DNA of 48,780 nucleotides from NCBI RefSeq assembly GCF_030345335.1, contig NZ_JAPVRC010000015.1, positions 1 to 48,780 of the forward strand. The letters run 5' to 3'. This DNA is from Halobacillus campisalis. GTDB taxonomy: Bacteria; Bacillota; Bacilli; Bacillales; Halobacillaceae. This document shows positions 44,229-48,780 of this stretch, one piece after another. The notes under the pieces were generated by a model. That model searched no databases, was not told the origin of the DNA, and worked only from the letters and a program-made list of their open reading frames with translations. A program made the translations under genes and the position numbers. Each line of letters opens with the position of its first letter. The first letter of the stretch is position 1.

Positions 44229-44300
44229 ATGATGAAGCGTCTAAGAAGAAGGCTTCGAAAACGTTGGAAAAAAATCATGGAACGTAAGAGCTATGCTTAA
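44229..44300 (+). CDS. Tiny Arg/Lys-rich peptide ORF
   Basis: 23 codons: MMKRLRRRLRKRWKKIMERK and three more, about half of them Arg or Lys. Preceded by GAAAGGAGAT, 10 bases before the first of two ATGs, and by a TATTATACT -10-like motif 75 bases upstream. A weak hairpin (TGTCATA/TATGACA, 44309-44330) with a T-rich tail follows. It could be a real basic peptide or chance; I recognise no family. Confidence 0.4.
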   Translation: MMKRLRRRLRKRWKKIMERKSYA

Positions 44301-44429
44301 AAAGTACTGTCATATAGCGGAGTATGACAATTTCACCTTTATTTTTTAATGACTAACTAAATTAAAACGTGCTATCATTACATTTAGAAAAATTCATGGA
44401 AATTATATCTAGTAAGGAGAGATTGATGA

Positions 44430-44639
44430 ATGGTATTTAAAGTTTTATATCAGGAGCTGTCTAAAGAAGTTCCTGTACGCGAACGTACGAATGCTATGTA
44501 CGTTGAAGCGGAATCAGAGAGAGATGTACGTCAGAAATTAATTGAAAAAGAGCTTAATATTGAATTTATTCAAGTGTTAAATGAGGAACATTTGGATTAT
44601 GAAAAACAAAACGAAGATTTTCAATTGGAGAATGTATAA
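44430..44639 (+). CDS. rpoY: RNA polymerase epsilon subunit RpoY
   Basis: 69 residues, opening MVFKVLYQELSKEVPVRERT and containing LYVEAESERDVRQKL-like sequence, typical of the YkzG/RpoY family, a small accessory RNA polymerase subunit of Firmicutes resembling phage Gp2. Preceded by AAGGAGAG. Only 3 bases before rnjA, as in B. subtilis. Confidence 0.95.
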   Translation: MVFKVLYQELSKEVPVRERTNAMYVEAESERDVRQKLIEKELNIEFIQVLNEEHLDYEKQNEDFQLENV

Positions 44640-44642
44640 AGT

Positions 44643-46310
44643 ATGAAGTTTGTAAAAAATGATCAAACCGCTGTCTTTGCACTAGGCGGCTTAGGTGAGA
44701 TCGGTAAAAACACATACGCTGTGCAATTCCAGGACGAAATCATCCTCATTGATGCTGGTATTAAATTCCCTGAAGACGAACTTCTCGGAATCGATTATGT
44801 CATTCCTGATTACACTTATCTTATTCAGAATGAAGATAAAATCAAAGGTTTGTTTATTACACATGGTCACGAAGATCATATAGGTGGAATACCTTATCTT
44901 CTTCGAGAAATTAACATTCCCATTTATGCTGGTAAACTAGCTGCGGGTCTTTTAAGAAACAAGTTGGATGAGCACGGATTACTCCGCAGTACGAAGATGC
45001 ATACAATTCAAGAAGACGATGTAATTAAATTCCGCAAAACATCGGTTTCTTTCTTCCGTACTACACATAGTATCCCTGATTCTTTTGGGATCGTTGTAAA
45101 AACACCTCCTGGCAACATTGTTCATACAGGAGATTTTAAATTCGATTTCACCCCTGTTGGAGAACCAGCTGACCTTGCTCGCATGGCGGAAATAGGTAAA
45201 GAAGGAGTACTTGCACTATTATCTGATAGCACGAATAGTGAAGTTCCTGGATTTACTAAGTCAGAACGAGTGGTCGGACAAAATATAGCCGATATCTTCA
45301 CAAGAGTTGATGGGCGTCTTATATTCGCAACATTCGCGTCGAATATATACCGTCTTCAGCAAGTAATAGAATCTGCAGTTAAATACAACCGTAAAGTTGC
45401 TGTATTCGGAAGAAGCATGGAGAATTCCATCCGTATTGGTCAAGAACTAGGGTATATCCATGCACCTAAGGATACTTTTATCGAAGCCAACCAAATCAAT
45501 AAGTTTCCTGCACATGAAGTAACAATTTTATGTACAGGTTCACAAGGTGAACCGATGGCGGCTCTTTCAAGAATTGCTAACGGCACTCACCGTCAAATTC
45601 AGATCCAGCCTAAAGATACTGTCGTGTTCTCCTCTTCCCCAATCCCTGGTAACACGATCAGTGTAAGTCGTACAATCAATAAGCTTTACCGTGCGGGGGC
45701 TGATGTTATTCACGGGCCGTTAAACGATATTCACACTTCCGGGCACGGCAGCCAAGAAGAAATGAAATTGATGCTTCGTTTGATTCAACCTAAATTTTTC
45801 ATGCCGATTCACGGAGAATACCGTATGTTGAAAGAACACGTTAAGCTAAGCGAAGATTGTGGTCTTGATCCAGAGAATTGTTTCGTGATGGATAACGGTG
45901 ATGTCCTTGCCTTGGGCAAAGATGAAGCTATGATTGCTGGTAAAGTACCGTCCGGATCTGTTTACGTTGATGGAAGCGGAATTGGAGATATCGGTAATAT
46001 TGTACTGAGAGATAGACGCATACTTTCTGAAGAAGGTCTTGTCATCGTAGTTGTCAGTATTAATATGAAGGAATTCAAAATCGCCTCCGGTCCGGATATA
46101 ATCTCTCGCGGGTTTGTGTACATGAGAGAATCCGAAGACTTAATAAAAGAAGCTCAAAAGCTTGTAAATACACACGTCAACAAGGTTATGCAGCGTAAAA
46201 CGACCCAGTGGTCTGAAATAAAGAATGAAATTACAGATACGATTGCTCCCTTCTTATTTGAAAAGACAAAGCGTCGTCCAATGATTCTTCCAATCATAAT
46301 GGAAGTATAA
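44643..46310 (+). CDS. rnjA: Ribonuclease J1
   Basis: 555 residues. Metallo-beta-lactamase / beta-CASP RNase: HGHEDH at 74-79, later TGDFKFD with a metal ligand, GSQGEP, and [10 protein letters not shown] plus MPIHGE in the second half. Has both 5-prime to 3-prime exonuclease and endonuclease activity in mRNA decay and rRNA processing. The ATG directly follows rpoY. In B. subtilis, SR1P-bound GapA interacts with it; an SR1P gene is in this window. Confidence 0.98.
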   Translation: MKFVKNDQTAVFALGGLGEIGKNTYAVQFQDEIILIDAGIKFPEDELLGIDYVIPDYTYLIQNEDKIKGLFITHGHEDHIGGIPYLLREINIPIYAGKLAAGLLRNKLDEHGLLRSTKMHTIQEDDVIKFRKTSVSFFRTTHSIPDSFGIVVKTPPGNIVHTGDFKFDFTPVGEPADLARMAEIGKEGVLALLSDSTNSEVPGFTKSERVVGQNIADIFTRVDGRLIFATFASNIYRLQQVIESAVKYNRKVAVFGRSMENSIRIGQELGYIHAPKDTFIEANQINKFPAHEVTILCTGSQGEPMAALSRIANGTHRQIQIQPKDTVVFSSSPIPGNTISVSRTINKLYRAGADVIHGPLNDIHTSGHGSQEEMKLMLRLIQPKFFMPIHGEYRMLKEHVKLSEDCGLDPENCFVMDNGDVLALGKDEAMIAGKVPSGSVYVDGSGIGDIGNIVLRDRRILSEEGLVIVVVSINMKEFKIASGPDIISRGFVYMRESEDLIKEAQKLVNTHVNKVMQRKTTQWSEIKNEITDTIAPFLFEKTKRRPMILPIIMEV

Positions 46311-46314
46311 TATA

Positions 46315-46350
46315 AAAAATCTCGCTCATTTTACATGAGCGAGATTTTTT
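46315..46350. terminator. Terminator of rpoY-rnjA
   Basis: AAAAAATCTCGCTCAT and ATGAGCGAGATTTTTT form a near-perfect stem with a 5-base loop. T-rich on both sides; may also end the convergent pyruvate oxidase transcript. Confidence 0.92.
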
Positions 46351-46496
46351 GTTTGATTAAATTTTTATTGGTTTTTTAAAAGATATCAGAAATTGTTAAA
46401 TATCCCATGATTTTAGTCTCATGATGAAATAATGACTAAGTGGAATTAGTGTGATCAGACCTCTTTCCATGCATGTCTAACTCTGCTTTATTATTA

Positions 46497-48218
46497 TCAT
46501 GTCAAACGTTTAATGGACTCTTTTACATCTGGAATATCCAAGTCACCACTTTCAAAGAAATTCTTGACGATATACTTCGAGAAGTTAACAGCTGACTGAT
46601 AATCGATGTGTCCAGGTAAAGGAGCTTTATCCTCTATAACAACGTCGATGATCGCTGGTTTGTCGGATAGAAAAGCTTGTTTCAATTTTATAGATAAATC
46701 ATCGTAAGAATCTATACGATAACCTTCTCCTCCACAGGACTCAGCAAACTTCGCAAAATCCATTTCCCCAAGATCTGTTTTGTAATTGAGGTGTCCCATT
46801 TGTTCTTGTTCATATTTTATCATTCCAATTTTACTATTATTAAGAATGATCATTTTAATTGGTAATTGATATTTGACGGCCGTTGAAAAATCCTGCATAA
46901 CCATAGAAAAACCGCCATCTCCACTAATTCCGATAACTTGACGGTCAGGGTAAGCAATTTGGGCAGCAATGGCGCCCGGGAGACCGCTCCCCATTGTAGC
47001 AAGCCAGCCTGAAATAAGAAAGCTTTGATCAACAAACGGCAAATAACGTGAAACCCATACTGTTACGTTGCCTACATCAGCTGAAACTATAGCACTTGGT
47101 TTCATGACGTCCTCTAAATGATACATAACCTGGGGAGCGTGAAGAGGTTCTTCTGTAGATCTTTTCTCTTCTTGCATAGCGATGCTCCATCGTTTCATTT
47201 TTTCTTGGTATTTTATAAGATATTCATCATTTTGATTTTCCTTGATTTGATCTGTAAGAAGCTCTAACGTTTCTTTAGCATCTCCAGCCAAACCAACCGA
47301 TATTGGATAATACTTTCCTAAATGATCGGGCTGATTATCGATTTGAACTGCAGGTACGTTATCAGGCAGGAAATCCCTGTACGGAAACTGGGTTCCGATC
47401 AATATTAAAGCATCGCATTCTTTCATGGCATGATAAGCTGGTTTCGTTCCTATCTGGCCGTGTTGCCCTAAACAATAAGGGTGGTGGTCGGGCAGCACAC
47501 CTTTTCCTAATAAACTTAAGATAATTGGTGATTTGAGTTTCTCAGCAAATGTGACTAGCTCGGCTTTCGCATTGGCAGCACCCTGACCAGCAAGAATCAA
47601 TGGTTTTTCCGATTTTTCCAGAAGGTTAACAGCTTCTTCTATATGATTGTTTTTCGGGCTGATCTGCGGTCGATAATAATCAGATGAAGTTAAATATACA
47701 TCTTGCTGGTGCTTTTTACTGAAGAGATCATCTGGAACAACAAGAACTGATACACCTTTATGTGTATAGGCTTCTCTTATAGCCTGATTCAGTAAATCGG
47801 GTAATTGACTTTCCGTTTGCGCCCGTTCACAATAAACAGCTACATCGTCAAACATTTTCACCAAATCAATTTCCTGAAATGCTCCAGTCCCTACTTGTTC
47901 ACTGTTCACCTGCCCGACGATTGCCAGCACCGGTGCACTGTCGCTTTTGGCATCATATAAGCCATTCAGCAAGTGGATCCCTCCAGGCCCTGCGATCGAT
48001 AAGCAGACACCAAGTTTGCCTGTCAGCTTTGCATAGGAGGCAGCTGCAAGCGCACCGGTTTCTTCATGTCTGACCTGGAAGAATTTAATTTCTTCTTGTC
48101 TTTTTCTAAGATCATCAATCAATTCATTTATGGAGTCACCTGGAAGACCATATACGTGGTCCACTCCCCAATCTATTAATAAATCCACGAGAACTTGTCC
48201 CGTTCTTTTATCAGCCAT
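46497..48218 (-). CDS. ydaP: Pyruvate oxidase-type thiamine diphosphate flavoenzyme (YdaP-like)
   Basis: 573 residues. N-terminal pyrimidine domain (YGLPGDSINELIDDL; catalytic Glu in QVRHEETGALAAASYA), central FAD/NAD-like domain (LILAGQGA), C-terminal pyrophosphate domain with the motif GDGGFSMVMQDFSTA to NNSKIG. Closest in form to B. subtilis YdaP and bacterial pyruvate oxidases that turn pyruvate to acetate or acetyl phosphate; acetolactate synthase is less likely. ATG at 48218 is 9 bases after AAAGG; an ATG two codons earlier is too close. Not in this place in B. subtilis. Confidence 0.88.
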   Translation of the reverse strand: MADKRTGQVLVDLLIDWGVDHVYGLPGDSINELIDDLRKRQEEIKFFQVRHEETGALAAASYAKLTGKLGVCLSIAGPGGIHLLNGLYDAKSDSAPVLAIVGQVNSEQVGTGAFQEIDLVKMFDDVAVYCERAQTESQLPDLLNQAIREAYTHKGVSVLVVPDDLFSKKHQQDVYLTSSDYYRPQISPKNNHIEEAVNLLEKSEKPLILAGQGAANAKAELVTFAEKLKSPIILSLLGKGVLPDHHPYCLGQHGQIGTKPAYHAMKECDALILIGTQFPYRDFLPDNVPAVQIDNQPDHLGKYYPISVGLAGDAKETLELLTDQIKENQNDEYLIKYQEKMKRWSIAMQEEKRSTEEPLHAPQVMYHLEDVMKPSAIVSADVGNVTVWVSRYLPFVDQSFLISGWLATMGSGLPGAIAAQIAYPDRQVIGISGDGGFSMVMQDFSTAVKYQLPIKMIILNNSKIGMIKYEQEQMGHLNYKTDLGEMDFAKFAESCGGEGYRIDSYDDLSIKLKQAFLSDKPAIIDVVIEDKAPLPGHIDYQSAVNFSKYIVKNFFESGDLDIPDVKESIKRLT

Positions 48219-48255
48219 TTTCATCAACCTTTCTATTATGAACCTATATCCTTTT

Positions 48256-48281
48256 TTATCCTTAAAATGGGGAAAGTAAAC
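48256..48281 (-). promoter_or_regulatory. Candidate sigma-B promoter of the pyruvate oxidase gene
   Basis: Minus strand: GTTTAC, 14 bases, GGATAA, compared with the sigma-B consensus GTTTAA-N13-15-GGGTAT. It lies about 37 bases before the start codon. B. subtilis ydaP belongs to the general stress regulon, which supports the reading. Confidence 0.5.
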
Positions 48282-48659
48282 TTTCTAATTATTATTTTTC
48301 TTTCTTTGTTCGTATGTATGCAAAAAATGAACCCCTTATAAAATAAATGGTACCGCCCCCAATCGTACACTTGAAAATGTAGTCTTGAATGTCTATCAAT
48401 TTGTTTGCTGATTTGTTAAACATTTTCTCTTGGTATAAAGATTACCAACAGCTGTTAGTGCTAAAACTTACTACTGAAGTTGCGTAGTAAATTGTGTATT
48501 TTAGGATACATAACTCCGTGTACCCATTTATTTTGTTGTACATCTCCACCTACAAATGAACGTACAGCGACTTAATAATTTTGGAATCAGAAAAGGCACA
48601 TGAAAATTTATGTTTAAATTGCTATAGAAACTGTGTAAGATTGTTCTTGAACAAACTGG
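48282..48659. other. AT-rich region upstream of the pyruvate oxidase gene
   Basis: About 380 bases between the promoter candidate and repeat copy D with no supportable gene, RNA or strong hairpin. A TTGTTCTTGAACAA palindrome lies near 48640-48653. Confidence 0.5.
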
Positions 48660-48780
48660 CAGGATAGTGGAAGACTTGATTTCGAGACATTTGGTGAGTG
48701 GATCAGGGCGGCGGGGAATGACTCGCTTTCCGTGGGAGCGCGGTGAGCTTCCTCGGACGTCCCGTCCTGCGGGATCTCAC
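48660..48780 (+). repeat. Interspersed repeat, copy D (cut by window edge)
   Basis: Begins with TAGTGGAAGACTTGATTTCGAGA, like copy B, then GGGAATGACTCGCTTTCC and GTGGGAGCG. GTGAG (48743-48747) and CTCAC (48776-48780) arms are kept, with a different apical hairpin (CCCG-TCCTG-CGGG). The right half lies beyond the window. Confidence 0.8.

Noticed and set aside
44221-44292. Overlapping alternative frame starting ATGGATGCACATGATGAAG in the ykrA-rpoY gap
   Set aside because: Its ATG directly abuts the GGAG of the ribosome site, so the frame with MMKRLRRR is preferred.

Overview
The window is chromosomal DNA of a low-GC, spore-forming Gram-positive bacterium of the Bacillaceae, most likely a moderate halophile of the Halobacillus/Thalassobacillus/Virgibacillus type. 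Three things point there. The gene order runs, in reverse, along the Bacillus subtilis segment rnjA-rpoY-ykrA-def-ykyA-pdhABCD-slp-SR1-speA-yktAB-yktC-ylaF-ylaH-ylaI-ylaJ-ylaL-glsA-ylaN-ftsW-pycA-ctaBCDEFG-ylbB-ylbD-ylbF-ylbG-rsmD-coaD-ylbJKL. Sporulation-linked genes (ylbJ, ylbD, ylaJ, a ytvI-like gene) are present. There is also a BCCT-type betaine transporter, and many proteins are rich in Glu/Asp. The genus is inference.

Layout. 1-318: one copy of a 209-bp interspersed repeat, then the terminator of ylbL. 319-6570: ylbL-ylbK (minus), ylbJ (plus), coaD-rsmD (minus), a DUF7147-like gene (plus), ylbG, ylbF, ylbD (minus). 6784-9513: a CBS-domain gene, a YugN-like gene, a YtvI-like membrane protein and an acetyltransferase. 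9631-16155: cytochrome caa3 oxidase structural and assembly genes (DUF420/ctaM, ctaG, ctaF, ctaE, ctaD, ctaC, ctaB), without ctaA. 16501-25345: pycA, ftsW, ylaN, glsA, ylaL, ylaJ, a small hypothetical, ylaI, ylaH, ylaF. 25471-25679: a second repeat copy, inverted relative to the first. 26165-31338: an inositol monophosphatase-family gene, ykzI, yktB, yktA, a nitronate monooxygenase-like gene, speA, and a 36-residue SR1P homologue inside a probable SR1 dual-function RNA. 31515-35565: a segment I do not expect at this place, holding a polysaccharide deacetylase lipoprotein, an OpuD-like betaine transporter and a decayed ISL3-family insertion with an intact 8-bp target duplication. 35709-46310: slp, pdhD-C-B-A, ykyA, def, ykrA, a tiny basic ORF, rpoY-rnjA. 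46497-48218: a YdaP-like pyruvate oxidase behind a candidate sigma-B promoter. The window ends inside another repeat copy.

Function. The pyruvate node is concentrated here: pyruvate carboxylase, the whole pyruvate dehydrogenase complex and pyruvate oxidase lie within 32 kb, together with the terminal caa3 oxidase. RNA turnover is a second theme: RNase J1, the RNase Y co-factor YlbF, and SR1P, whose B. subtilis counterpart links GapA to RNase J1. Most of the window is conserved housekeeping sequence. The parts that deserve a second look are the SR1/SR1P locus with its cre site and clear promoter, the interspersed repeat whose copies keep a nested hairpin although the apical sequence differs, the IS scar in the opuD terminator, and an inverted-repeat segment upstream of opuD. 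I did not find a convincing new defence, mobile or biosynthetic system.
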